A stretch of DNA of 64,000 bases from Brevibacterium iodinum ATCC 49514 (GCF_900169265.1 NZ_FXYX01000005.1:1-64000); one strand, 5' to 3'; numbered from the stretch's first letter, positions 25,078 to 34,128 are shown. Notes: generated by a model not told the origin, from the sequence alone. Made by a program: numbers and translations.

Positions 25078-26583
25078 TCACATATGCCCGGTCGTGAGGA
25101 ACTTCTCGTGCCAGGACAGAGCCTCGGCGAGGATGTGCGGGGTATGCCGACCGGTTGGGTTCGCCGCGATCGCACGCTCGAGGTAGTCGGTGAGACGGTC
25201 CCGGTAGTCCGGGTGGGCGCAGTTGTCGATGATCTTCCGTGCCCTGGCCACCGGCGGCAGTCCGCGCAGATCGGCCAGGCCCCGTTCGGTGACCAAGATC
25301 TGAGTGTCGTGTTCGGTGTGGTCGATATGGCTGGCGAACGGCACGATCGCAGAGATCGCTCCCGCTTTGGCCTGCGAGTTCGACACGAAGAAGTTGAGGT
25401 AGGCGTTGCGAGCGAAGTCACCGGAACCGCCGATGCCGTTGATGATCGACGAACCGGTCACATGCGTGGAGTTGACGTTGCCGTAGATATCGGCCTCGAC
25501 CATTCCGTTGATGGCGATGATGCCGAGCCGGCGGATGGCTTCTGGGTGGTTCGACATCTCCTGGGTGCGCAGCAGGATCCTGCCCTTGTACGACTCGATC
25601 CGGTCATTGAAGTCCGCTGCCCGTTCTGCCGAGAGTGAGAACGCCGTCGCCGACACCGAAGTGAGCTTTCCGCTGTCGATGAGGTCGAGCATTCCGTCCT
25701 GGATGACTTCCGTATAGGCGGTCAGTCCTGCGAACTCGCTGTCGGCTAGATTGCCCATCACCGCATTGGCGACATTGCCGACTCCCGACTGCAGCGGCAG
25801 CAGTTCCGGCGGCAGCCGATCTGCGGCGATCTCATGGCGGAGGAAGTCAACGAGGTGGCCGGCAATCTCCTTCGAGTCCTCGTCGGCAGGTTTGAACGGC
25901 AGGTTCCGGTCCGGAGCGTTCGTCTCCACCACGGCGACGACCTTCGCCGGGTCGACACGCAGATAGGGGTCACCGATGCGCTGCATCGGCTCAAGCAGTT
26001 GGATCGGCAGCCGCTTGGGCGGGCGCCGGGTTCCGTAGTAGACGTCGTGGAAGCCTTCGTACCCGCGCGGATGCCAGTCATTGACCTCGAGAATGACCCT
26101 ATCGGCCAGGTCGAGCCATGTCTTCGAATTCCCGACGGAGCTGCCGGGAACCAGCAGACCGTTGGGCAGGATCGCCGCTACCTCGACGACGGCGACGTCG
26201 AGGTTGCCGTAGAAGCCGAACCACGCCTGCTGAGCCGAATGGCTGAGATGAGTGTCGACATACGCAGTGTCACCCGAGTTGATCGATGCCCGCATCGCCG
26301 GATCGGATTGGAACGGCAGACGTTTGCTCACCGCGCCCGCTTCGGCGAGCACTCCGTCGAGTTCCGGTGCGGTCGAGGCTCCCGTCCACAGTTCGACGCG
26401 GAAGTCTTCGCCCCGATCGTGTGCCGCCTGAGCACGTGCCGCCACGGCACCCGGCACCGCCTTCGGGTACCCCGAGCCGGTGAATCCGCTCATCGCCACC
26501 CGTTGGCCATTGTCGATATGGCGGGCCGCCTCCTCAGCGGTGACGGACTTCTTACTCAGCTCGGGACAGGTGATTCGCGACAT
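25078..26583 (-). CDS. Acetyl-CoA hydrolase/succinyl-CoA:acetate CoA-transferase family
   Basis: A 501-residue class I CoA-transferase of the Cat1/AarC/Ach1 type. VAMSGFTGSGYPKAVP at the N-terminus, the catalytic-glutamate region AYTEVIQDG, and NSTHVTGSSIINGIGGSGDFARNA in the second domain are hallmarks. It moves CoA between succinyl-CoA or another acyl-CoA and acetate. ATG at 26583 is chosen because TAGACT (26591-26596, read leftward) sits 7 nt upstream, giving a leaderless mRNA. The open frame that continues upstream to 27624 overlaps other genes and is spurious. A LysR relic lies just upstream. Confidence 0.92.
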   Translation of the reverse strand: MSRITCPELSKKSVTAEEAARHIDNGQRVAMSGFTGSGYPKAVPGAVAARAQAAHDRGEDFRVELWTGASTAPELDGVLAEAGAVSKRLPFQSDPAMRASINSGDTAYVDTHLSHSAQQAWFGFYGNLDVAVVEVAAILPNGLLVPGSSVGNSKTWLDLADRVILEVNDWHPRGYEGFHDVYYGTRRPPKRLPIQLLEPMQRIGDPYLRVDPAKVVAVVETNAPDRNLPFKPADEDSKEIAGHLVDFLRHEIAADRLPPELLPLQSGVGNVANAVMGNLADSEFAGLTAYTEVIQDGMLDLIDSGKLTSVSATAFSLSAERAADFNDRIESYKGRILLRTQEMSNHPEAIRRLGIIAINGMVEADIYGNVNSTHVTGSSIINGIGGSGDFARNAYLNFFVSNSQAKAGAISAIVPFASHIDHTEHDTQILVTERGLADLRGLPPVARARKIIDNCAHPDYRDRLTDYLERAIAANPTGRHTPHILAEALSWHEKFLTTGHM

Positions 26584-26599
26584 GACTCGCAGTCTATCG

Positions 26600-27016
26600 G
26601 GCTGCCGGGTGCCCGGCCGAGGCGGTCCCGCCGTCGTTGCCGCAGCCGCAATGTCCCGCACATTGGGTCTGTGTGGCTTCTCCACTGCCGCCAGCTTCCT
26701 CCTGCCGCCGACGATGCGGGTTCTCGATGAGCGGTTCCCGCAATTGCAGACGCAGACGATCGAGGCCGAGCCCGGCAAGTGCTTCGACGACCTGCTCTCC
26801 GGAGATGCGGATGTCGGCATCGCCGACACGCGGTCGCAGGAGCTCCACCCGGTGCGCGGAATCCCGATCAGCGGTGACAATTCCCCATCACGACACATCA
26901 CGGCAGTCACTCGGACCGGAGCGGACGCCCGAGAGACAGTAGCGTTCGCTCTCGAGACGCTCTCAATCGAGACGAAGCACCTGATGAGCCGCCTCAGGGC
27001 CGATCTCAGGGACTGA
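26600..27016 (+). pseudogene. LysR-type regulator remnant (effector domain pieces)
   Basis: The frame reads LGLCGFSTAASFLLPPTMRVLDERFPQLQTQTIEAEPGKCFDDLLSGDADVGIAD, the start of a LysR substrate-binding domain. It then jumps to ELHPVRGIPISGDNSPSRHITAVTRTGADA and ETVAFALETL, its C-terminal end. Full regulators have about 90 residues between these parts, and the N-terminal helix-turn-helix is absent. Upstream the frame runs into the divergent CoA-transferase. It is therefore a relic, probably of the regulator that once controlled the CoA-transferase gene. Confidence 0.65.
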
Positions 27017-27034
27017 ACCCAGAGTTCAGAGAGC

Positions 27035-28033
27035 TTATCGGACGACTCGGAAGCCGATGTTCGAAGCCGAGGAATCCGGTGTGTTCGAGGAGCGGGCGGC
27101 CACCCGATAGCGGTTGCAGTAGGAGTCGTGGCACAGGAACGACCCACCGCGCATGACCCGCTTGTCTCCGGTCTCGGGGCCGCGCGGATCGGACTGCGGG
27201 GAATGCTGGTAGTAGTCGCGGGCGAACCAGTCGGCGCACCATTCCCATACATTGCCGACCGTGTTGAACAGACCCAGACCGTTGGGGGCGAAATGCCGGG
27301 CCGGCGCGGTGCCGACAAAACCGTCGTCGGGGGTGTTCGACCGCGGGAATTCGCCCTGCCAGATATTGCAGTTCCATTCCCCGTCGATGAGCAGCCGGTT
27401 GCCCCATGGATAGCGACGGCCCTTGAGCCCCCCACGGGAAGCGAGCTCCCATTCGGCTTCGCTGGGCAGCCGAGTGCCGGACCACGCGCAATAGGCACAG
27501 GCATCGTCCCAGCTGATGTGGACGACGGGATGGTCTCTCCGCTCGTCGATGGTGGATCCGGGCCCTTCGGGCGCTGCCCAGTTCGCTCCGGAGACCTCGA
27601 CCCACCAGGGCACGCCCGGGGCATGGCCGAGAACGTGCCCCGCTGCTCCCGGATTGGCTTCCAAGAGCATGCCGAACACCGCCGAGGTACCCAGACGTTC
27701 TGCCGTCGTGATGAATCCGGTGTCAGCGACGAACCGGGCGAAATCGTCGTTCGTCACACTTGTCGTTGCGATCTCGAATTCGGTGAGGTCGACCCGGTGA
27801 CGCGGCCCCTCGCCATCGGCAGGATGCCCGTCACCGAAGGGATCGCCCATGTCGAAGGTGCCGCCGATGGTGACGAAGTCGAAGCCGAACTCGGGCTTCG
27901 ACTCTGAGTTCACAGCGGTATCAGAACCAGAGTGCAAAACATGACTGCCCACCGCCTCGGCGCGGCTGGTCGCCGGGGTGCAGCACGAATGGCCGTCCTG
28001 CGCCCTGACAGTACTCAGGTCTCCGGTCTCCAT
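27035..28033 (-). CDS. Formylglycine-generating enzyme (SUMF1/FGE family)
   Basis: A 332-residue FGE-sulfatase domain protein. The active-site pair C301/C306 lies in GGSFLCHDSYCNRYRVAARSS, exactly as in copper-dependent FGE, and NTVGNVWEWCADWF and RLPSEAEWELASRGG are conserved. The enzyme converts a Cys in CxPxR sequences of sulfatases to formylglycine. Residues 17-18 (HSCCTPATS) resemble the N-terminal CC motif of FGE. ATG at 28033 is used; a GTG lies one codon before it. No sulfatase gene lies in this window, so its partner is elsewhere. Confidence 0.92.
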   Translation of the reverse strand: METGDLSTVRAQDGHSCCTPATSRAEAVGSHVLHSGSDTAVNSESKPEFGFDFVTIGGTFDMGDPFGDGHPADGEGPRHRVDLTEFEIATTSVTNDDFARFVADTGFITTAERLGTSAVFGMLLEANPGAAGHVLGHAPGVPWWVEVSGANWAAPEGPGSTIDERRDHPVVHISWDDACAYCAWSGTRLPSEAEWELASRGGLKGRRYPWGNRLLIDGEWNCNIWQGEFPRSNTPDDGFVGTAPARHFAPNGLGLFNTVGNVWEWCADWFARDYYQHSPQSDPRGPETGDKRVMRGGSFLCHDSYCNRYRVAARSSNTPDSSASNIGFRVVR

Positions 28034-28137
28034 CACGTGTGGGCGCCCCTTCTCTCCGGGTCCGTCTCGATGCTGGGCGGACTCTGGGATCACCCTATGA
28101 CCTCAGCCGGGGCTGGGGACAGTCCGGGACCTGCCGG

Positions 28138-28281
28138 TCAGGTGAAGAGGCTGACTCCGCCCGGCCCCACGAGGCAGCCGACGACTATGAGGACGATTCC
28201 CCACAGCAGTTGTTTGCGGAAGATCGCAAAGATGCCGGAGATGACGAGGATTGCTGCGATGATCCAGAGGACGAAAGCCAT
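28138..28281 (-). CDS. GPGG-motif small membrane protein
   Basis: A 47-residue protein, MAFVLWIIAAILVISG then a short loop with FRKQ, a second hydrophobic segment and the ending GPGGVSLFT. Two transmembrane helices and the terminal GPGG motif define a family of actinobacterial micro-proteins of unknown role. ATG at 28281 has AGGAG 5 nt upstream, which decides it over the longer frame from 28299 or 28350. Confidence 0.8.
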   Translation of the reverse strand: MAFVLWIIAAILVISGIFAIFRKQLLWGIVLIVVGCLVGPGGVSLFT

Positions 28282-28499
28282 TTGAACTCCTATTTCCATG
28301 TGAGACACCTCGGCCGAGGATGGTTCATCCTGCACGACATCTGCCGTCATTCGGGATCATTCCGAACAACACGCCGCGCCGAACCCGATCATGATCGGGG
28401 CGTGCCCGCGCGGTGTCTCCGCGGTGATTCGACTCTGACTTCTCACGGTCTTGCCGAAGGGACCTGCGCTCGCCGTCACGATTGCGAGACAGTGGACAG

Positions 28500-29243
28500 A
28501 TGAACAGATCAGCTTCGCACGAACCGCTGTTGCATGCTGCCCTCAACGGTGATCGCGACCACCCGGCGACTCCGCGGACACCGCAGTCCATCGCCGCCGA
28601 GGCGGCCGCCGCCGTGGCAGCAGGTGCTCAGGTCGTCCACCTCCACGCCTTCGATGCGACCGGCCGGCAGACCTTTCAGGCTGAACCGGTCTCGGCCACC
28701 ATTCGTGAGGTGCGTGCCGCGTGCCCGGGTACTCCGATCTCTTTGAGCACCGCAGCCGAGATCGAACCCGATCCGCAGGTCCGTCTCACGCTCATCTCCG
28801 AATGGACCGAGCTGCCTGACTTCGTCAGTGCCAATCAAGGTGAGTCGGGAATTCGCGAAGTGTGCGAACTGCTCATCGAGCGCCGTGTTCGAGTCGAGGC
28901 AGGTCTGCTCAGCCTCGACGATGCAGCGGCATTCGTCGATTCCGGGTTGGCCGACCGATGCGCACGTGTGCTCGTCGAACCCACTGTGACCGGTCCGGAT
29001 CATGCCTTGGCTGGGGCCGCCGCGATCGAACGGGCCCTTGCCGATGCGGGCATCGATCTGCCGCAGGTCCACCATGGGGAGGGCATCGCCTCCTGGGTCG
29101 TCAATGCCCGAGCCATCAGGCGCGGCCACGGCATCCGCACCGGCTTGGAGGACACTCCGGTCCTCATCGACGGCACTCGGGCAACCGGCAACGGAGAGCT
29201 CGCTTCGGTTGCCGCCGGTCTCCTCACCGAGCTCGGGAACTGA
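28500..29243 (+). CDS. BKACE family protein (DUF849, beta-keto acid cleavage enzyme)
   Basis: A 247-residue TIM-barrel protein of the DUF849/BKACE family. VVHLHAFDATGRQTF supplies the zinc-binding HxH pair, and VHHGEGIASW and IRTGLEDTPVL near the C-terminus are typical. These enzymes condense a beta-keto acid with acetyl-CoA to give acetoacetate and a new CoA ester; the specific beta-keto acid is not predictable here. The protein belongs to the shorter branch of the family. ATG at 28500 is taken, with no strong ribosome site. A fructosamine kinase gene follows. Confidence 0.8.
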   Translation: MNRSASHEPLLHAALNGDRDHPATPRTPQSIAAEAAAAVAAGAQVVHLHAFDATGRQTFQAEPVSATIREVRAACPGTPISLSTAAEIEPDPQVRLTLISEWTELPDFVSANQGESGIREVCELLIERRVRVEAGLLSLDDAAAFVDSGLADRCARVLVEPTVTGPDHALAGAAAIERALADAGIDLPQVHHGEGIASWVVNARAIRRGHGIRTGLEDTPVLIDGTRATGNGELASVAAGLLTELGN

Positions 29244-29287
29244 CCCGAGGTCGCACGGACAACGGCTCCCCCGACTAACCTATGGCC

Positions 29288-30076
29288 ATGACTGATTTCC
29301 TCAAACTGCGGAAGTCCGCCCCGGACGGCTTCTTCGCTGCCGAGGCCGCCGGGCTGAGGTGGCTGGCCGAACCAGATGTGGTCCCGGTCGTCGAAGTGCT
29401 CGAACACGGGCCGGATTTTCTGCGGCTGCGCCGTCTCCGGGAAACCGGTCCCCACGCCGAGGCGGCCGCTGCCTTCGGTCGTGCCCTCGCCCGGCTCCAC
29501 GATGCGGGTGCTCCCGGTTTCGGTTGGTCACCGGCCCCGCAGTCATTCTTCGGCCCTCTCGACAATCCGTTCGAGATACGTGCCGAGCCCGTCGACTACT
29601 TCACCGACTATTGGGTCGGGCAGCGCCTACGACCCCTGACCTCTGCGGTTGCCGGGGATCTCAGAGGTGAGGACCGGGCAACGGTCGCCTCGGCGATCGA
29701 TGCCATCGCGTCTGGCGCCTTCGCCGGCATCTGCGGTGAGGGTGCGGAGATGCCGGCCCGCGTCCACGGCGATCTGTGGGCGGGGAATCTGATGTGGACA
29801 CCGACCGGGGTGACGCTCATCGATCCGGCCGCCCACGGCGGTCACCGACTGGAAGACCTCGCGCTGCTCGCCCTTTTCGGAGCCCCGTTTCTCGAGGAGA
29901 TCTTCTCCGGCTACGAACAGGCCCACCCGATGCCGGACGGTTGGCAGGAAGACCTGCCCGCGCACAGCTTCTTCGCTCTGCTCGCTCATATTCGCCTGTT
30001 CGGGCGCGGATTCCTCGGGCAGACGGTCAGCGCCGCCCGGTCGATCATCGCCCGTGCGGAACAGCTGCATCGGTGA
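29288..30076 (+). CDS. Fructosamine kinase family protein
   Basis: A 262-residue protein-kinase-like enzyme. The catalytic HGDLWAGNLMW and metal-binding LIDPAAHGGHRLEDLALL stretches define the fructosamine kinase/ketosamine-3-kinase family, which phosphorylates glycated amines so that they decay. TAACCT (29276-29281) lies 6 nt before ATG 29288, which favours a leaderless start there; ATG 29282 is the alternative. It ends 2 bp before the convergent DUF4352 gene. Confidence 0.9.
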   Translation: MTDFLKLRKSAPDGFFAAEAAGLRWLAEPDVVPVVEVLEHGPDFLRLRRLRETGPHAEAAAAFGRALARLHDAGAPGFGWSPAPQSFFGPLDNPFEIRAEPVDYFTDYWVGQRLRPLTSAVAGDLRGEDRATVASAIDAIASGAFAGICGEGAEMPARVHGDLWAGNLMWTPTGVTLIDPAAHGGHRLEDLALLALFGAPFLEEIFSGYEQAHPMPDGWQEDLPAHSFFALLAHIRLFGRGFLGQTVSAARSIIARAEQLHR

Positions 30077-30078
30077 GG

Positions 30079-30882
30079 TCACTTCAAGGAGATCTCCACC
30101 GGGTCGGAGAACAGTCCGCCGGCGAAGGTCAGCTTGTTCGGGTCGGCATCTTCGGGCACGTCGAAGACGAGGACACCCTCGGCGGTGTTTCCGGGGTTGA
30201 TCTCTTCGAGGAAGAGGATGTTGTTCTCGGCCGCATAGATTCCGGCTTCTGAATCCGCAGAGTAGGTGTTGCCGGACTCATCACCGAGTTTGATGTCGTC
30301 TTCGAAGAAGAAGTTCGGATCCGATCCGGTGTTCTTCACCGACAGTTCGATCTGGACGAACTGCCCCTGTGCTCGGGCGTTGAGGAATTCGTCGCCGACC
30401 TGCGAGACACCATCGTCGACCTTGGCGACTGTGATCTCCCAGTCATCGGCGGCCACCGTGTCTCCGATTCCGTACGAAGCCTCCTCGGCGGGTTTGTCGG
30501 CGGCCTCCTCCTTCTTCGTGGACTCCCCCGACTGCTGAGCGTCGGGCGTGCCGCCCTCCGCAGTGCTGGTGTCGTCTCCCCCGCCTCCGATCGCGCTGGC
30601 AACGGCGATGATGACGATGATGACGAGCAGCCAGAACCACCAGCGCTTCAGCAGCGGCTTCTTCCGTTTCGCCGGCTTCTGGCCGTAGGGCTGCTGCGGG
30701 TAGCGGCCGGCTCCGTAGGCAGGTGCGTTCGGTGCGGGTGCCCACTGCTGGTGGTCGTAGTTCTGAGCTGGCTGCTGATGGTGGGGGCTGTGAGGGGGCT
30801 GGTGCTGCGGGGACCATTGGTGCTGAGGCTGTGGTGACTGCGGCTGTTGCGGGGTGTTCTGGGGATTCCGCGAATGGGACAT
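30079..30882 (-). CDS. DUF4352 membrane-anchored protein with Pro/Gln/His-rich N-terminus
   Basis: A 267-residue protein. Residues 1-70 are rich in Pro, Gln and His and should lie in the cytoplasm. Residues 71-80 are basic, 81-98 form one membrane helix (WWFWLLVIIVIIAVASAI), then comes an acidic linker. The C-terminal half is an immunoglobulin-like DUF4352 domain outside the cell (FVQIELSVKNTG). ATG at 30882 follows AAGGAGCGTC. It is divergent from a two-component system, and the gap holds inverted repeats, so it is probably a target of that system. Confidence 0.85.
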   Translation of the reverse strand: MSHSRNPQNTPQQPQSPQPQHQWSPQHQPPHSPHHQQPAQNYDHQQWAPAPNAPAYGAGRYPQQPYGQKPAKRKKPLLKRWWFWLLVIIVIIAVASAIGGGGDDTSTAEGGTPDAQQSGESTKKEEAADKPAEEASYGIGDTVAADDWEITVAKVDDGVSQVGDEFLNARAQGQFVQIELSVKNTGSDPNFFFEDDIKLGDESGNTYSADSEAGIYAAENNILFLEEINPGNTAEGVLVFDVPEDADPNKLTFAGGLFSDPVEISLK

Positions 30883-30892
30883 GACGCTCCTT

Positions 30893-30925
30893 CGAAGCTG
30901 GTTCTGGCTGACTGTTCCAGCTTCG
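30893..30925. repeat. Inverted repeat CGAAGCTGG-N15-CCAGCTTCG before the DUF4352 gene
   Basis: Two exact 9-bp arms (30893-30901 and 30917-30925) lie just upstream of the ribosome site of the DUF4352 gene. Either a hairpin in its leader or an operator is possible. Confidence 0.6.
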
Positions 30926-30956
30926 TCCCGTCCGCACACCGGCGCGTCCGCAATCG

Positions 30957-30996
30957 GGCTGGACCGCTCCAGCCGATCGGTTGATCCCGTCCAGCC
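30957..30996. promoter_or_regulatory. GGCTGGA/TCCAGCC half-site cluster, candidate response regulator operator
   Basis: GGCTGGA (30957-30963) and TCCAGCC (30968-30974) form a perfect 7-4-7 inverted repeat. A third half-site TCCAGCC lies at 30990-30996, exactly 22 bp further. The position between the DUF4352 gene and the histidine kinase gene suits binding by the response regulator at 32614. Confidence 0.5.
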
Positions 30997-31041
30997 GAAA
31001 GGTGGACTACGTGTGTCAGCCCCCGCGGTTACGATTCTCTT

Positions 31042-32463
31042 GTGTCAGTACAATCCGTCCCTCGCCGCAGAATCCCGCGCGGCGTGCGCATCGCCGCCAG
31101 CATCCTCGTCGGCGTCATTCTCTACCTCTTCGGATTCTTCACCTCGTCGATGGCGGTGACGGCGAACGCCTGGGCCTTCTCCGACGGGGAACTCAACGAC
31201 ACCGGACTCGTCGCCGTCCTGCTGCTGTTCCTCGTGTGGGGGCTCGTCTTCCTCCGTCACCGATGGCCGTGGGTGCCCTTCGTCGCCGGTGGACTGCTCA
31301 CCGCGGGTTGGGGAGATGCGCTGATGCTGCTCATTGCGATCTTCCACCTCGTCATCCGAGCACCCCGGCGGCAGGCGATAACCGCCTCGGCGGTGGGCAC
31401 CGGACTGATCGCGTTCTCCACATTGAGGATGTGTCTGGCACCAGCTGAGCACAATCCCTTCGGCATCTTCTTCCTGCCCGATTCGGCTCAGTTCACCGAA
31501 CTCGAGGCGACCATCCCACCGGAGGATTCGCACCTGGCGATCAGAATCATCACGGTCGCCGCCGGTGTCATCGCACTGTGTACGGCGCTGGGAGTCGGTG
31601 CGCTTCTGCGTCGGACTCGGAGGATGAGGGCGGTCGAGTCGATCGCCGAACGCGAAGCTCAGCGCAATGAGTCGCTCACGGCCGAGATCGCGCGGCAGTC
31701 GGAACGAGAGCTCTTGGCACGCGAGCTTCACGACACGCTCTCCCACCGACTGTCGGTGATCTCTCTGCATACCGGTGCCCTTGAGGTCGGTGCACGCACC
31801 GACCCCGATGTCGCTGCGACGGCGTCTGCTCTGCGGGAGGAGGCCCGTGCCTCCATGGAGGATCTGCGTCATCTGGTGGGTGGTGTGAGGAGCGGAGATC
31901 TGACCGATCCGCGGCCGGGCCATGGCACTTCGTCGCCTCCGAGTCGTGCGACGATGTCAGCGATTCCCGAGCTCATCTCCTCTGTGGCCTCCACCGGTAC
32001 GGTCATCCGCCCGCTCGTCGTCATCCAGGACGTGGACTCATGTCCGCCTGCGCTCGACCGTGCGGCCTATCGCATTGTTCAGGAGGCTCTGACCAACGCG
32101 ATGAAACATGCACCGAACGTGCCCGTGACGGTGGACGTCGCCGTCTCGGCAGCTCGCGGAATCCAGATCTCGGTGAGCAATCCGCTTCCTCGTGGTTCAG
32201 CCCCGGTCGAGGTTCCGCCTCGCCCCCGGTACGCACCGGGGTCCGCGCGAGAACCCGGTGCCGGTGCGCCTGCTCAGAAGTGGGGGCCGCCCGGGACGAA
32301 TCCTGAGCCGCACGGGGCACACTTGGCGTCGACCGGGTCAGGATCCGGACTCGTCGGCATCCGGGAACGCGCCGAGATGTTCGGCGGCGACGCGTCGATC
32401 GGGGTGATCGGCAATGAGTTCCACGTCCAGGTGAGCTTCCGATCTTTCTCTCCTCCGAACTGA
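31042..32463 (+). CDS. Sensor histidine kinase, NarL family
   Basis: A 473-residue kinase with about five membrane segments in residues 15-190, a coiled stretch, and HisKA_3 with H230 in LLARELHDTLSHRLSVISLHTGALEV. The ATPase domain has IVQEALTNAMKHAP. Between the N box and the final GSGSGLVGIRERAEMFGG there is a Pro/Gly-rich insert of about 50 residues, and the usual DxGxG box is replaced by NPLPRG, as in one actinobacterial subgroup. The GTG start at 31042 lies 6 nt after TACGAT, so the mRNA is probably leaderless. Confidence 0.9.
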   Translation: MSVQSVPRRRIPRGVRIAASILVGVILYLFGFFTSSMAVTANAWAFSDGELNDTGLVAVLLLFLVWGLVFLRHRWPWVPFVAGGLLTAGWGDALMLLIAIFHLVIRAPRRQAITASAVGTGLIAFSTLRMCLAPAEHNPFGIFFLPDSAQFTELEATIPPEDSHLAIRIITVAAGVIALCTALGVGALLRRTRRMRAVESIAEREAQRNESLTAEIARQSERELLARELHDTLSHRLSVISLHTGALEVGARTDPDVAATASALREEARASMEDLRHLVGGVRSGDLTDPRPGHGTSSPPSRATMSAIPELISSVASTGTVIRPLVVIQDVDSCPPALDRAAYRIVQEALTNAMKHAPNVPVTVDVAVSAARGIQISVSNPLPRGSAPVEVPPRPRYAPGSAREPGAGAPAQKWGPPGTNPEPHGAHLASTGSGSGLVGIRERAEMFGGDASIGVIGNEFHVQVSFRSFSPPN

Positions 32464-32613
32464 TCCGCAGCTTGTCCGGGCTGTTTCCGATCTTGTCCGG
32501 AATGTTTCGCATTCTGCCGAAACGTCTGCCTGCATCGGACGTAAGAGCTCGGCGGAGAAGCGACTTCAGCGCCTCGACCAGCCGTGGCAGGGGCCTCGGG
32601 TATTGTGACGTCT

Positions 32614-33279
32614 ATGAACCAAGCCGCCCCAATCCGAGTCATGGTCGTCGATGACGATCCCATGGTCATCACCGGGATCAGGGGAATCCTCCAAGCGGCC
32701 GACGGCGTCGACGTCGTCGCCTCGGCGTTGAGTGGGGAAGAGTCCGTCGAGAAAGCAGGTCTGCATTTCCCTGATGTCGTGCTCATGGATATCCAGATGC
32801 CGGGAATCGGCGGGATCGAAGCCACTCAGCGTCTGCTCAACAGTGTACGACCGCCGAAGGTGGTGTCTCTGACGAGCATGAGCAGCGACGATCACCTCTT
32901 CAAGGCCCTCGAGGCCGGAGCCGCCGGATACCTGCTCAAGGACATCGGCCCTGTGGAACTCGCCGCCGCGATCCGCAAGGTTCACGCCGGTGAGCCCATT
33001 CTCTCCCCGCAGTCGATGCGGCAGGTCATCGCTAAGGTCAGATCGAACTCAGACCATCGACTGCAGAGGGAGGCCGTTGAACTGCTGTCCGGACTCACGG
33101 ACCGCGAGCGGCAGATCGCCGAACTCGTTGCCGACGGTCTGTCCAATCAGGAGATCGCCGAGGAGACGTTCATGAGTCTGGCTACGGTCAAGACTCACCT
33201 CAACCGGATCAACGTCAAACTGGACACGAACAATCGCGTGCGCATCGCTACGATGGTCGTTCGCGCTCGCGGGCACTGA
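32614..33279 (+). CDS. NarL/LuxR-type response regulator
   Basis: A 221-residue regulator with receiver acceptor D59 (VVLMDIQMPGIGG), GYLLKDIGP, and a LuxR DNA-binding domain (LTDRERQIAELVADGLSNQEIAEETFMSLATVKTHLNRI). It follows the kinase by 150 bp on the same strand and is its likely partner. TATTGT (32601-32606) 7 nt before the ATG suggests its own leaderless promoter. Candidate targets are the half-sites upstream of the DUF4352 and kinase genes. Confidence 0.92.
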   Translation: MNQAAPIRVMVVDDDPMVITGIRGILQAADGVDVVASALSGEESVEKAGLHFPDVVLMDIQMPGIGGIEATQRLLNSVRPPKVVSLTSMSSDDHLFKALEAGAAGYLLKDIGPVELAAAIRKVHAGEPILSPQSMRQVIAKVRSNSDHRLQREAVELLSGLTDRERQIAELVADGLSNQEIAEETFMSLATVKTHLNRINVKLDTNNRVRIATMVVRARGH

Positions 33280-33387
33280 TTCCGATAGATCGATCGGCGC
33301 GACGTTCAGAGAATCCTCGCAAGAATTCACCATTTCTTTATCCCCCACAGCAGAAGTGATTGTCGACTCCGTCTAAAATCGACTCTG

Positions 33388-34122
33388 ATGGTTGCTGAAC
33401 CCTATATCGAATCCGAAAAGCTGATCAGCAACCCCTCAGATCGCAGTCAGTGGACAGAACGAGCACAGGGGTTGCTGTCCTGGGCAACCTCAATCTGGGT
33501 CTTGGCGATCGCTTGCATCGTCGTCACATTAGCCGCGGCCGGCCCGCCGCGAGTCTGGGACTACAAGCTCAATCGACGGTGGCTCTACCTCTTCGAACCC
33601 GATCTCGTCTGGTTCGTTCAGCACATCCTCGACCCCATCGCAGGTCAGGCAGTCTGTCTTCCCGTCTTGGCGATCACCGCGATCGTGCTGGCACGTAAAC
33701 GTCGGTCCTGGCGACCGATCGTCTTCGCGATCGCCGTCGAAGCGGCCTTCTACCTCGGCATCGGTTCGCTCAAGGTCCTCCTCGCTCGACCGGCGACCAC
33801 CCTGCACGACCCGCGATTCTTCCAAGGCGGTCTCATCGATATCGGCGGCCGCGGAATCAGCTACCCCTCCGGGCACGCAGCCGAAGCCGTACTCATCTAC
33901 GGCGCGGTCGCCTACCTCATTGCCAGGTACGGCAAGGTCTCCACCAGAACCGTGCGCCTATTGTGCTGGGGCGTCGCAGCGGTCAGCGTGAACTCCGCGG
34001 TCGTGTCCTTCGCCCTCGGCTGGCACTGGGCCACCGACCTCATCGGAGGTCTGCTGATCGGCGGATTCTTCCTGCGACTGCTCATCATCGCCGATCGGCG
34101 AATACCTGACCCCAGAACCTGA
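33388..34122 (+). CDS. PAP2 family membrane phosphatase
   Basis: A 244-residue integral membrane protein with six hydrophobic segments. The three phosphatase signature parts are present: KVLLARP, YPSGHAAE and SFALGWHWATDLIGG. Substrates of this group are phosphatidic acid, undecaprenyl diphosphate or similar lipids. TAAAAT (33374-33379) lies 8 nt before the ATG and there is no ribosome site, indicating a leaderless start. It ends 6 bp before the convergent acyl-CoA dehydrogenase gene. Confidence 0.9.
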   Translation: MVAEPYIESEKLISNPSDRSQWTERAQGLLSWATSIWVLAIACIVVTLAAAGPPRVWDYKLNRRWLYLFEPDLVWFVQHILDPIAGQAVCLPVLAITAIVLARKRRSWRPIVFAIAVEAAFYLGIGSLKVLLARPATTLHDPRFFQGGLIDIGGRGISYPSGHAAEAVLIYGAVAYLIARYGKVSTRTVRLLCWGVAAVSVNSAVVSFALGWHWATDLIGGLLIGGFFLRLLIIADRRIPDPRT

Positions 34123-34128
34123 CGGCAC

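Noticed and set aside
26584-27624. Upstream extension of the CoA-transferase frame to give an 848-residue protein
   Set aside because: The extension is antisense to the LysR relic and overlaps the FGE gene in another frame. Its sequence is Arg/Pro/Ser-rich without family features, and a leaderless promoter fits the start at 26583.
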